The position numbers and the translations under genes are program-made. Below are positions 42,758 to 51,263 of a stretch of DNA of 64,000 nt, one piece after another; position 1 is the first letter of the stretch; every line of letters begins with the position of its first letter. The notes under the pieces were generated by a model that saw only the letters and a list, made by a program, of their open reading frames with translations, had not been told where the DNA came from and did not search any database. The DNA is from Duganella sp. CF402 (GTDB lineage: Bacteria > Pseudomonadota > Gammaproteobacteria > Burkholderiales > Burkholderiaceae_D). The stretch is from the NCBI RefSeq assembly GCF_900109645.1, contig NZ_FOBG01000003.1:1-64000 (forward strand). The letters are read 5' to 3'.

Positions 42758-44755
42758 TCAGTAACTTAAAACCATGTTGAATAAAACGGAATACAGCGTG
42801 CCCTGTTTGTCGCCGTACAGGGCTTTCAGTGCTTTGCCGGGACGCAGCGCGGCCACGGAGCTATTGATAATCACGTTCTGGTTGTAGAACGGCCGCCAGT
42901 GCGTGCCGACCGAAAAATCGACGCCCATCTCTTTCGACGGAATCGACTGCGCGCGCAGCACTTCCAGCACGCGCGTGTCCATAAAGCGCAAATACGAGAC
43001 GTTGCCGAATACGCGCAGTTCCGGCGCCACGTCGAGGTCCGCGCCCACGCCCAGCAGCATCAGGCCGGGATTGACGAAGTTGGACTGGCCTTCGTCCTTG
43101 GACGAGCGCAGCGACGGCAGGATGCCGTTGCGGCCCGACAGCGCCACACCGCCGCCGCCGATCAGCGGCAAGCCTTGGCGGATCGAGAAGCTGGTGTCCG
43201 AGCCGGCAATCTGCGGGTTTTCCATGATGGCGTCGTAGCCGGTGGACTTGTTGTCGTACGGGTCCTTGTCGCCGGAGGCCAGCACCAGCGAGGCGCGCGC
43301 GCGAATCCAGCTGAAGTCGCGCGACAGTTCGCTGGCGTGGTAGCCGGCGCGGATCTGCTGCGCGGTGTGTGCCAGCGGATCGTGCTCGTTGTGGCCCAGC
43401 GCCAGATAGGTCGACGTGGCCAGGTTCCATTCGCCGATATGGCCGTCGCCGCTGTAACCGAGATAGGTCACGTGGTAGCGGTGCGAGCGCAGGTCGCCGA
43501 GGAAGGCCGGGCGCACCAGGAAGCCGTTGGTGTCGTAGGTCTTTTCGGTTTCCTGATTGCGGTTGTGGACGATGCTGGCTTGCGAGGTGAAGCCGATCCA
43601 CGGCCAGTCCTGGCGATACAGGTTGGCCAGATAGATCTGGTCCTTGCGCAGGCCTTTGCCGACGGCGTTCAAGCCGCTGTTGGTGTCCTTTTCGAAGCGC
43701 GCGAAGGCGGCGAGGTTGTACTGCCAGCGGTTGTTGTCGCGATTACCGAACAGGCGCACGCCGAACGGCGAGTCCTGGAACAGGAAGCCACGGAAGTCGT
43801 TGGTGAACGGCTGGATGCCGACGCGCAGGGAGTCGAAGTCGTAGCGGTCGGAGACGTTGCGCAGGTGGACGTCGGCGAACATTTCCTGGATGCCGACGAA
43901 GTTGTCGTTGCGGCGCTTGCCCAGCGACGGATCGATGCGCAGCGCGCCGGATTCCTGCACCATCGCGCGGTTAAAGTTGAAGACCGGGACGAAGCGCAGT
44001 TCATAATCCGGCGGGCGGAAGGTGGTGTCGCCTTTGATCAGCCCCAGATTCAGGATCAGGTTTTGCACCATCACCGTTTGCTGGCCGCGACCGAAGATGT
44101 CGTTGGCGCCGGGGCCGGTGCTGATCTGGCCCGCCACTGGCGTCGGCAGGCGGCGCAGTTCCAGCAGCGAGTCCGAGACCACGCCGAGGTTGAAGAACAG
44201 GTCGGGGCCGTATTCCTTGAGAACCGGCAGGTCGGCCTTCAGCGCGTTCTGGTTGTAGGGGTCGTACCACGGGAACTTGAAGCCCAGCGTTTGCATCAGG
44301 CGCCAGCGGTCCGTCACCGGCAGCGATTCGCGCGGCAGGTTGGCTTGCGGTGGCGGTACTTGCGATGGATCGATAGTCGGCAGCACGTCGGCTTGCGGCA
44401 CGCCAGCCGTGGCGCCGGGGCGCGCTGGCAGGATGCCGTCGATGGCGTCCGGGATGCGTGCTGCGCCTGGCGCGTCGAATACTTCGATCGTCATTTCGCC
44501 GTATTCTGCCTGAGCCATTTGAATCCAACCGGCGCGCTGGGCGTCCAACGGAACCTTGTACCAGTCGCCGCGCTGTTCAAGGATGCCAACCATTGCGCCA
44601 CGCGACAGCTCGGCCACCGGCAACGATCTGGCATTTGGCTCGGCGCGCACCGGCACAGTAACAGCCAGCACCTGCAACTGCTGCGGCGCGGCCTGCACGG
44701 CAGCTGCGACCAGCATCGACGTGACACCGAGAGAGAACGCGGTCTTATATGCCAT
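42758..44755 (-). CDS. Outer-membrane beta-barrel with N-terminal SH3 domain
   Basis: Protein of 665 residues with a signal peptide (ending AAAVQAAPQ). A bacterial SH3 domain at about 24-85 (VTVPVRAEPNARSLPVAELSRGAMVG, GDWYKVPLDAQRAGWI) is followed by a Pro-rich linker. From about 150 to the end there are alternating amphipathic strands, rich in aromatic and charged residues, ending in the typical C-terminal Phe/Tyr strand (LFNMVLSY). Such a barrel could sheath a cytochrome across the outer membrane, with the SH3 part touching peptidoglycan. The start is the ATG giving MAYKT; it overlaps the lipoprotein gene end by 11 bp. The decaheme-LVIVD gene follows after 1 bp. Confidence 0.78.
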   Translation of the reverse strand: MAYKTAFSLGVTSMLVAAAVQAAPQQLQVLAVTVPVRAEPNARSLPVAELSRGAMVGILEQRGDWYKVPLDAQRAGWIQMAQAEYGEMTIEVFDAPGAARIPDAIDGILPARPGATAGVPQADVLPTIDPSQVPPPQANLPRESLPVTDRWRLMQTLGFKFPWYDPYNQNALKADLPVLKEYGPDLFFNLGVVSDSLLELRRLPTPVAGQISTGPGANDIFGRGQQTVMVQNLILNLGLIKGDTTFRPPDYELRFVPVFNFNRAMVQESGALRIDPSLGKRRNDNFVGIQEMFADVHLRNVSDRYDFDSLRVGIQPFTNDFRGFLFQDSPFGVRLFGNRDNNRWQYNLAAFARFEKDTNSGLNAVGKGLRKDQIYLANLYRQDWPWIGFTSQASIVHNRNQETEKTYDTNGFLVRPAFLGDLRSHRYHVTYLGYSGDGHIGEWNLATSTYLALGHNEHDPLAHTAQQIRAGYHASELSRDFSWIRARASLVLASGDKDPYDNKSTGYDAIMENPQIAGSDTSFSIRQGLPLIGGGGVALSGRNGILPSLRSSKDEGQSNFVNPGLMLLGVGADLDVAPELRVFGNVSYLRFMDTRVLEVLRAQSIPSKEMGVDFSVGTHWRPFYNQNVIINSSVAALRPGKALKALYGDKQGTLYSVLFNMVLSY

Positions 44756-46679
44756 CACACACGCTCTGCTCTGTGCTGTTGTTGAATGGCGCCTGCGGGC
44801 ACTGGGCGTAGCGCAGGTTGCGGCCTTGCGGCGCCAGCGTGTCCGCACGGCGCGACGCCGGCGCGTGACCGATGCCGGTCTTCAGGGACGCCGCAGCGCG
44901 CGACACGCCCAGCATGCCGATCATGTCATCCTGGTCAACGCCGTCGCCGGACACGCCGATCGCGCCGATCAAGGTCGTGCCGCGATAAATCGGGAAGCCG
45001 CCGGGGAAAGTCTGCATGCCGTTTTCCAGCCCGATCGCATTACCGGTGCAGCTCATGTTGGGCGCTGCCGGCGCCAGGATTGCCCCCACCAGCGACGGAT
45101 ACACCAGATCCAGCTGCAAGCCGACGTTGAACGGACTCCACGTCGCCGTGGTCTTGGACAACGGGCCGGCCGGGTTACCGTCAATCCCGTCCGGGAAATT
45201 CGGCCGTGCGATATTGCCGATCGAACGCGCCGAGAACGCGATGCCATCGCTGAATACCGCCGGATTCGCAAAGAAGCTGCGCGACGTCGCCATGTAGCTA
45301 TCCACGCCGAACAAAGCGCCCTGCTTCAGCGAGCCATTGAAGTAGCCCAGCTGCGGCAAGGCGGAAATCGCCGCCGAGGCGCCGGGCGACGAGAAGAACG
45401 CCGCCGTGCGGGCCTTCTGCAATGACACGTCGACGCCGAACACCGGACCGTCGCCGCTGCGCGCAAGGCCCAGCACGTGGCCAGCGGTATCGACCACCGA
45501 CACCGTCACCTCCGCTGCGGAACCAACCGGGATGCGGATCTGCGCGCGCGCCTGTGCGGCCACGCCCAGCGCTTGCGAAATCACTTCCTGTACCTCCGCC
45601 GCGCTCATGCCGGCACCACCGGAAGCTACCGGCAACGGCGACACCGACGCGCTGGCAGGATAGCGATTGCCGGACGAGGCATTCACCAGAATCTGCGAGC
45701 TGCCTTGCGCGATAAAGCCCGATGCCGCTTCGCCGAATGCGGTGCCGGCCAGGATGCCGGCGCCGTCGTAGTAGCCGTCGACCGCCAGCAGGCCGCCGGC
45801 CATACCGCTGATGCGCGAGGCGGTTACGGCCACCGGCTGCGAGGCCGTATTCGCATACGTCAGCGTGACGCCGCCTGCGGTGATGCGGTCGGCGCGGATG
45901 CAGTCCGGCGCGGCAAAGCCGGTTTGCGCCGACAGGGCGATGCGTTCGTCGAGATCTGCGCCGCTGTTGGTGGGTGCGGGATCGAGGCCGTACACGCCAT
46001 CCGCAATCACACCGACGCCGCCGACAACGCGGCCGTTTTTGTACAAGGGGAAGCCGCCCGGATCAGCGGCGAGTCCCAGCGGCGAACGCTTGGGACCAAT
46101 GCCGACGCCCACGCCGCGTTGTACCAGGTCGCCGCATGGTAGTTGGCTGAACTGCACGCCGAACAGCGGACCGCCGGCGGTTTGTGCGATGCCGGGTACG
46201 AAGTGGTCCTGCACGATGAAGCTGGCGGTGCGGGTGCTGAAGGCGTTGCCGGATGAGGACAGATAAGCGCCGGTCAGCGCTTTGGCGACGGCGGCGAGGT
46301 CGGAGCCGATCAAGCCGCTCAGGCCATCGAGGCCTTGCGGGCTGTCGGCGCTGTTCTTGCCGCTGCCGCTGAGGATATTCACGGTGGCGCCGGCACCGGT
46401 CATGCGGTACACGGCCAGCACGTTGCCAACGCGGTCCACCACCGCGATGGTGGCCTTGGCGCCCAGCTTGGACGCAGCTTCCGCGCCCTGGGCCAGCACC
46501 TGCTCCACTTCAGCCGCCGTCATCGACTGCGGCGTGGCCGCAGGCGTGAAGCAGCTGCCAGAACTCGACGAGCCGCCGCCAGAGCCGGATGAAGATGACG
46601 ATGCCCCACCACCGCCGCCACTACACGCAGTCAGCGCAAGAGCAGCGGCCAGCGCCAAACTCGTTACGCGCGCGCTCAT
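44745..46679 (-). CDS. Lipoprotein with two GlcG/HbpS (heme-binding) domains
   Basis: Protein of 644 residues. A lipoprotein signal ends ALTACSG, then comes a Gly/Ser-rich flexible linker (about 20-44). Two DUF336/GlcG-like domains follow: the first starts MTAAEVEQVLAQGAEAASKL and includes IAVVDRVGNVLAVYRM; the second starts MSAAEVQEVISQAL and includes VSVVDTAGHVLGLAR. HbpS-type members bind heme. The start overlaps the decaheme gene stop by 4 bp. In a cluster of cytochromes it may store or present heme, or sense redox state; none of this is shown. Confidence 0.82.
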   Translation of the reverse strand: MSARVTSLALAAALALTACSGGGGGASSSSSGSGGGSSSSGSCFTPAATPQSMTAAEVEQVLAQGAEAASKLGAKATIAVVDRVGNVLAVYRMTGAGATVNILSGSGKNSADSPQGLDGLSGLIGSDLAAVAKALTGAYLSSSGNAFSTRTASFIVQDHFVPGIAQTAGGPLFGVQFSQLPCGDLVQRGVGVGIGPKRSPLGLAADPGGFPLYKNGRVVGGVGVIADGVYGLDPAPTNSGADLDERIALSAQTGFAAPDCIRADRITAGGVTLTYANTASQPVAVTASRISGMAGGLLAVDGYYDGAGILAGTAFGEAASGFIAQGSSQILVNASSGNRYPASASVSPLPVASGGAGMSAAEVQEVISQALGVAAQARAQIRIPVGSAAEVTVSVVDTAGHVLGLARSGDGPVFGVDVSLQKARTAAFFSSPGASAAISALPQLGYFNGSLKQGALFGVDSYMATSRSFFANPAVFSDGIAFSARSIGNIARPNFPDGIDGNPAGPLSKTTATWSPFNVGLQLDLVYPSLVGAILAPAAPNMSCTGNAIGLENGMQTFPGGFPIYRGTTLIGAIGVSGDGVDQDDMIGMLGVSRAAASLKTGIGHAPASRRADTLAPQGRNLRYAQCPQAPFNNSTEQSVCDGI

Positions 46680-48124
46680 GGCTTCATCACTTTCGCAGCT
46701 TTCGGGCCGGCGTGCAGGTCCGGCATGTGGTAGCCGTGGCACATCGCGCAATCCGATTTCACTTTGCCGACTACCGGCTCGGTGCCGACGTGGCAATCGC
46801 GGCATTCTTTAATGGTCGGCATCAGCACATCGCTGGACTTGTTCGACTTGGCGGCCAGGTGGCAATCGCCGCATGGCGCCTGCTTGTGCGAGGCGTGATC
46901 GAAGGCCGCTTTCGGCATCCACGCATGCGGCGCGGTGACCGGCGCGATCTTCCACTGCGGCAGATCCGCACCCGGCGTCCCGGCCTTGCCCGGCCCCGGC
47001 ACGCGGCTCACGTTGTGACACACAATGCACGAAGTCTTTTCAAACAACTCGGTCGCCGCCGCAGCGGCACGCGCACGCGCATCTCCCCCGCCCTGCACAA
47101 AGCTGGCCGGCGCGCCCGAAGGCATACCCGGACGCACCGTGAATACAGGACCGCTTGCCGGCGGCGTATCAACCGCCACCTTGCTGCTGCTAACGTAGCC
47201 ATAGAACTCGCGCAGCGTGGTCAACACCTCCGGCACCGAGCCATGCGGCACCTGACGTTGCGACAGCGCCGGCTCAAACGCCAGCGTGTGACAAGACTGG
47301 CAATCGCGCTGCATGCTCACGCGCTCAAAGCCGCTGCCGCTCGCATTCGGACGATGGCAGCTCGCGCATTCCAGCTTGCTCTTGCCATTCGGGCTGGCGA
47401 TGCCGCCCGCCGCCAGGTGGATATCGTGCGGGAACTTCAGCGCATTCGCTTGCGCAATCGGCGCACCACCCTGACGCACACGCACAAAGGTCGTCTCCGA
47501 AGCCGCCACTTGCACACGGAACTGCGGGTGCGCCTTGGCGAAGTCCTTCACGTTGGCGACCTGCGTGCCTGGCAGCTTGCTTTCCAGATCACCGTGGCAC
47601 GACGCGCAACCGGCGCCGATGTAGCGGCGGTTCTGCGACACCAATCCCTCCGCGCCCTGATGGTCGCGGTGGCAGGTGGCGCAACGGGTTTCGTGCAGCG
47701 CCGGCATCGATGCCACTTTATCTGCCACGTGATTGCCAATGCCCTTATGGCACGCCAGGCAGTCCTTGTCCTGCACTTGCTTGAACGGCTCGGAGTGGCA
47801 CGATTTGCAGTCCAGCCCAAACGGCTGGTGCGATGCCGACAGCGTGCCCGGATTCCATTGCGCGTCCAGTCCCAGCGCCGTCGGCGAGGCGCGCACGTAC
47901 GTGCTGCTCAACACCGGCGCCGGGTGCGGCGTCTTGCGCAGCTGCGGCGCTTTTTCCTCCACCGGCTGGAACACGGCCGGCCACAAGGATGCCACTACCG
48001 GCAGCACCAGGCAGGCCAGCAGCACCAGCACAAACGCCAGCCATGACATGGTCCGGCGCCCGACCAGCGGGCGTTGCAGGGCGTCGATCTCCTTCTGGAG
48101 CTTATCGTTGTTACGGGCTTGCAT
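46676..48124 (-). CDS. Membrane-anchored decaheme cytochrome c
   Basis: Protein of 482 residues. A short basic cytoplasmic N-terminus and one membrane helix (about 27-48, WLAFVLVLLACLVLPVVA) anchor a periplasmic domain. That domain has ten CXXCH motifs: CKSCH, CLACH, CATCH, two CASCH, CQSCH, CIVCH, CGDCH, CRDCH and CAMCH. Extra His residues (for example HDIH and HASH) could be distal heme ligands. The layout recalls NapC/CymA-type quinol dehydrogenases, but with ten hemes. It begins 6 bp after the di-heme membrane protein stop, its likely partner. Confidence 0.87.
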   Translation of the reverse strand: MQARNNDKLQKEIDALQRPLVGRRTMSWLAFVLVLLACLVLPVVASLWPAVFQPVEEKAPQLRKTPHPAPVLSSTYVRASPTALGLDAQWNPGTLSASHQPFGLDCKSCHSEPFKQVQDKDCLACHKGIGNHVADKVASMPALHETRCATCHRDHQGAEGLVSQNRRYIGAGCASCHGDLESKLPGTQVANVKDFAKAHPQFRVQVAASETTFVRVRQGGAPIAQANALKFPHDIHLAAGGIASPNGKSKLECASCHRPNASGSGFERVSMQRDCQSCHTLAFEPALSQRQVPHGSVPEVLTTLREFYGYVSSSKVAVDTPPASGPVFTVRPGMPSGAPASFVQGGGDARARAAAAATELFEKTSCIVCHNVSRVPGPGKAGTPGADLPQWKIAPVTAPHAWMPKAAFDHASHKQAPCGDCHLAAKSNKSSDVLMPTIKECRDCHVGTEPVVGKVKSDCAMCHGYHMPDLHAGPKAAKVMKP

Positions 48125-48130
48125 AAGCGA

Positions 48131-48949
48131 TTACCAGTAGAAGAAAACCGAGACGATGTGCGCGATCAGCGCGACCAGCAAAGCGATCGACATCGGCACA
48201 TGGAACAGCAGCCAGATTTCCGTCAGCGTGCGCAGTCGCACGAAGGAGCGGATGCGTTTCAGCTGCTGCAAACGGCGAAATTGCAGCGTATAGATTTCGT
48301 TCGAGTTGGCGTCCGACTGGTCGCCCACTTCGCGCAGGCGATGCAGCACGCGCTGAGTGGCGCATTGGCGGTTGCGGCCCGTCAGGCGCTGGCGGCGCTT
48401 GTTGAAGATCTGGCAGGCGGCCGATTCCTCCACCAATGCCAGCAGCTGCGGCGGACGGCCTTGCGCCAGCATGCGGCAGCGGTCATCGAGGTCGCGCAGG
48501 TCTTGCGCGATCTGGTCCAGCGTGCGGCCGTCGAGCAGGTCCCCCATCAGCGACGGGTGGTACAGGTACAGCGCCACGCCCCAGATGCCGCTGATGATAA
48601 CGGCCATCGTCAGCGCGTAGGCGAAGGTGTGGATGTTCCAGCCGAATTCAAAGCCGCAGTGCAGCGTCGCCACCACCGCCAGCGCCAGGCCAAGGTAGAC
48701 GTGGGCCGACAGCCAGCCGCGCAGGGTGCCCATGCGCGACGCGTAGGCGCGTTTGCGCACGCCGAGCAGCAGCAGGAAGACGATCAGCAGCGCGCCCAGT
48801 GTCCCGAGTCCGTAACCGAGGATGGTGCCGCCGCCCGGTTTGATCGGCGGATTGTCCAACACGTACAGCGCAATGCACAAGGCCAGCAGGGCGATGGCCC
48901 ACTTGGCGTAGCGGAAGCGCTGGAACGACATGAAATTGTCTTGCAACAT
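48131..48949 (-). CDS. Membrane protein with two HX13H helices, predicted di-heme cytochrome b
   Basis: Protein of 272 residues with about five membrane helices (about 16-32, 45-63, 82-98, 105-128 and 245-270). One helix has His83 and His97, another His250 and His264, each pair 14 residues apart. This is the spacing used to stack two b hemes in a four-helix bundle. A further His107 is close to the membrane. The soluble loop at about 130-240 is charged and helical. It is the first gene of the seven-gene cytochrome operon. A quinol-to-cytochrome or transmembrane electron step is inferred. The family is not recognised. Confidence 0.72.
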   Translation of the reverse strand: MLQDNFMSFQRFRYAKWAIALLALCIALYVLDNPPIKPGGGTILGYGLGTLGALLIVFLLLLGVRKRAYASRMGTLRGWLSAHVYLGLALAVVATLHCGFEFGWNIHTFAYALTMAVIISGIWGVALYLYHPSLMGDLLDGRTLDQIAQDLRDLDDRCRMLAQGRPPQLLALVEESAACQIFNKRRQRLTGRNRQCATQRVLHRLREVGDQSDANSNEIYTLQFRRLQQLKRIRSFVRLRTLTEIWLLFHVPMSIALLVALIAHIVSVFFYW

Positions 48950-48980
48950 AAGGTGACTTCTGGCGGTGGGCTGGTGTCTG

Positions 48981-49041
48981 TTTATTCAACTATGATTGCA
49001 AACAGTCAACTATATGCCGGCAGTCTAACACTAACCGGCAT
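48981..49041 (-). promoter_or_regulatory. Putative promoter/operator of the multi-heme operon
   Basis: The 112-bp gap between ccmI and the cytochrome operon holds two 8-bp direct repeats TCAACTAT (48986-48993 and 49006-49013), 20 bp or two helix turns apart. On the minus strand the upstream copy provides a -35-like TTGACT, followed after 17 bp by AATAAA. Just beyond is an inverted repeat ATGCCGG (49014-49020) / CCGGCAT (49035-49041), which could end the ccm transcript or bind a regulator. There is no T tract. Confidence 0.5.
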
Positions 49042-49061
49042 GGGAAATTTGGCGATCTTTG

Positions 49062-50294
49062 CTATTTGGGGCTTATACGCAACTGTATTTGTGCATCACC
49101 CGGTTTGGCGGCGTGTGGAGCCGATTCCAAATCGCCCGGCGCGGCGATGGCGTTGCCGGATTTGGAGATGCGGGCGGTGACCACCAGCTGCGGGAACTGG
49201 GACAATTTCACGCCGGGCATCATGCCCATTGTGTCGTCCAGTGTGAATTGCAGCGGCAGCTCGCGCACTTGTTTGCGCAGCACTGCGAGCGGGAAGCGCG
49301 GGCCGTCGGCGGCTTTGGCGACGATGAAGACAGTGTCGGTGTCGGCCACTTGCGCGCGCAGCGCCGGATCGAGTTCGACGCGGCCGCTGACGGCGGTGGC
49401 CGATGATGCAGCGGCCGGCGATGGCGCGGCGGAGGCGCCTTCTACCGGTGCGCCGATGTGGGCCAGGTTGTCGCGCGCCATTTGGGCGAATTCGGAGCCG
49501 GGAGTGGCATTGGCCAATGCGGCTTGCCAGTGCACGGCGGCCGATGCGAGATCGGTGCGCTCAAAGGCGGCGTCGCCGGACAGGATCAGGGCCTTGACGT
49601 TTTTCGGGTCGGCAGCCAGGGCGCGGGCCAGCAGGCGTTCCGGTTCGCCGCGCAGTTTCTGGTTCTGCGTCATGGCGAGGACGTCGGCGTAGTCGGACAG
49701 GATTTGCGCGTCGTCCGCGATCAGCGCGACCAGACGCTGGTAGGCGCCGCTGGCGGCGACGAAGCGGCCCATTGCGCTGTAGGAGCGAGCCAGCAGCGCC
49801 CAGCCGTTGGGATCATTCGGCTCGCGCGCCATGCGATCGGCCAGTTTGGCGACCATCGCTTCGGCTTCGCTGCTGGTGTGCGGATCGAGCGCCTGGCCGG
49901 CAGCGGCAGGCGCTGCGCCCGGAGCGACCAGCGCTTGCGGCGTGCCGAGCGTGGCGTACAACACGCCAGAGCCGGCGATCAGTACGAGCGCCAGCGCAAC
50001 GGCCTGCCAGCGCGCCACCGGCACAGCGCCCGCAACTGCAGGCGTTGCGGCCGGATGCACGTCTTCGGCGACGCGTTGTTCAAGATCGCGACGGGCGGCG
50101 GTGTAGGCTTCGGCGTCGATGCTGCCTTGTTCGCGGTCTGCTTCCAGTTCACGCAACTGGTCGCGCAGGACGGCCAGATTCAGTTGATCGGCTTGCGGCG
50201 CGGCGCCCGCGTCACGGCGCGACAACAGAGGACGCAACACCAGCCACAGGACCAGCACGCACATCACAGCGGCGGCGAATACAAAGCCGTTCAT
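49062..50294 (-). CDS. ccmI: Cytochrome c biogenesis protein CcmI
   Basis: Protein of 410 residues that presents apocytochrome c to the CcmFH heme ligase. Two N-terminal helices (VFAAAVMCVLVLWLVLRPLL and about 97-117) flank a coiled-coil segment with LNLAVLRDQLRELEADREQG. TPR-like repeats follow in the periplasm (DPNGWALLARSYSAMGRFVAASGAY), then a C-terminal beta domain. It overlaps ccmH by 4 bp and is the last ccm gene; the multi-heme operon starts 112 bp downstream on the same strand. Confidence 0.92.
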   Translation of the reverse strand: MNGFVFAAAVMCVLVLWLVLRPLLSRRDAGAAPQADQLNLAVLRDQLRELEADREQGSIDAEAYTAARRDLEQRVAEDVHPAATPAVAGAVPVARWQAVALALVLIAGSGVLYATLGTPQALVAPGAAPAAAGQALDPHTSSEAEAMVAKLADRMAREPNDPNGWALLARSYSAMGRFVAASGAYQRLVALIADDAQILSDYADVLAMTQNQKLRGEPERLLARALAADPKNVKALILSGDAAFERTDLASAAVHWQAALANATPGSEFAQMARDNLAHIGAPVEGASAAPSPAAASSATAVSGRVELDPALRAQVADTDTVFIVAKAADGPRFPLAVLRKQVRELPLQFTLDDTMGMMPGVKLSQFPQLVVTARISKSGNAIAAPGDLESAPHAAKPGDAQIQLRISPK

Positions 50295-50731
50295 GGCTGC
50301 TCCTTGTCGTTATCCAGCAGCGCACGCGCGCGTTGCAATTCTTCTTCGGACGGCTGCGGCCCGGCGTCGCGCGATCGCGCCGCGCGCAAGCGCGACACCA
50401 GCAACAGCGCCCCCGCCAGCAGCAACAGGAACGGCCCAAACCACAACAGCCAGGTGGTCGACTTCACTGGCGGCCGATACAGCACAAAATCGCCATACCG
50501 CTGCACCATGAAGTCCAGCACCTCCTGCTCCGACTTGCCCTGCGCGAGCTGCTCGCGCACTTCGCGCCGCAAGTCTGCCGCCAATCCGGCGTGTGAATCG
50601 GCGATGGTCTGGTTCTGGCACACCAGGCAGCGCAGCTCTTCTTCCAGCGCCGCCGCACGCTTGTCCAGATCTTCAGTCGCGTGCACATTCAACGCGATCG
50701 TCATCAATACAGCAGCAATCCACTTAGCCAT
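50291..50731 (-). CDS. ccmH: Cytochrome c maturation protein CcmH
   Basis: Protein of 146 residues with a signal sequence (ending NVHATED). The periplasmic domain carries the redox motif LRCLVCQNQTIADS, whose two Cys reduce or bind the apocytochrome CXXCH thiols. One membrane helix lies near the C-terminus (WLLWFGPFLLLLAGALLLV). This is the short CcmH form, with the TPR part supplied by the separate ccmI. It overlaps ccmG by 8 bp. Confidence 0.95.
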   Translation of the reverse strand: MAKWIAAVLMTIALNVHATEDLDKRAAALEEELRCLVCQNQTIADSHAGLAADLRREVREQLAQGKSEQEVLDFMVQRYGDFVLYRPPVKSTTWLLWFGPFLLLLAGALLLVSRLRAARSRDAGPQPSEEELQRARALLDNDKEQP

Positions 50732-51263
50732 TGCCGCCCTCCTTGTTCAGCTTTGCGATCAACGGCACCAGCGTGCCTGTCACAATCTCCGGCGTCAGGA
50801 TGCCGATCTGCTTGTAGCGAATCACGCCGCGCTTATCGATCACAAACGTCTCCGGCACGCCGTACACGCCATAGTCGATGCCCACTCGGCCATCCTGATC
50901 GAACGCCGACACCACATACGGGTCGCCCGCGCGCTGCAAATTGGCGATGCCTTCGTCGCGGCCATCCTTGTAATTCAAACCGACGATAGGCGCAAGCTTC
51001 ATGCGCGCCATCTCCATCAGCACCGGATGCTCCTGGCGGCACGCCACGCACCACGACGCCCACACATTCAGGATCCACACCTGCCCCGCCATATCGCGCG
51101 TGCCGATCTGGCACTCCGGCAGATGCAGCTGCGCCAGCGCAAACGCCGGCGCCGGCTTGTCGATCAACGGCGACGGCACCTCGCGCGGATTCAGACGCAA
51201 GCCCACCCACAAAAATCCCAGCAGCGCGACGAACACGCCCAGCGGCAGAATAAAGCGTTTCAT
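50724..51263 (-). CDS. ccmG: Thiol:disulfide interchange protein CcmG/DsbE
   Basis: Membrane-anchored periplasmic thioredoxin of 179 residues. The N-terminal anchor is LPLGVFVALLGFLWVGL. The active site is NVWASWCVACRQEHPVL (WCVAC), and the cis-Pro loop is YGVYGVPETFVID. It keeps apocytochrome c cysteines reduced before heme attachment. The start is the ATG giving MKRFILPLG, which overlaps the ccmF stop by 4 bp; the frame is open further upstream inside ccmF. Confidence 0.95.
   Translation of the reverse strand: MKRFILPLGVFVALLGFLWVGLRLNPREVPSPLIDKPAPAFALAQLHLPECQIGTRDMAGQVWILNVWASWCVACRQEHPVLMEMARMKLAPIVGLNYKDGRDEGIANLQRAGDPYVVSAFDQDGRVGIDYGVYGVPETFVIDKRGVIRYKQIGILTPEIVTGTLVPLIAKLNKEGGNG

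Noticed and set aside
39295..42780. A 1161-codon open frame antisense to the decaheme-LVIVD gene
   Set aside because: It mirrors the cytochrome gene in a high-GC region, is rich in Arg, His, Ala and Val, and has no domain or ribosome-binding site. The CXXCH motifs prove the minus strand codes.
42899..44785. A 628-codon plus-strand frame over the barrel gene
   Set aside because: Shadow of the real gene; composition is typical of antisense frames and the barrel has a signal peptide and C-terminal barrel strand.
46560..46630. Simple repeat near the lipoprotein gene start
   Set aside because: It encodes the Gly/Ser linker after the lipidated Cys and needs no other explanation.
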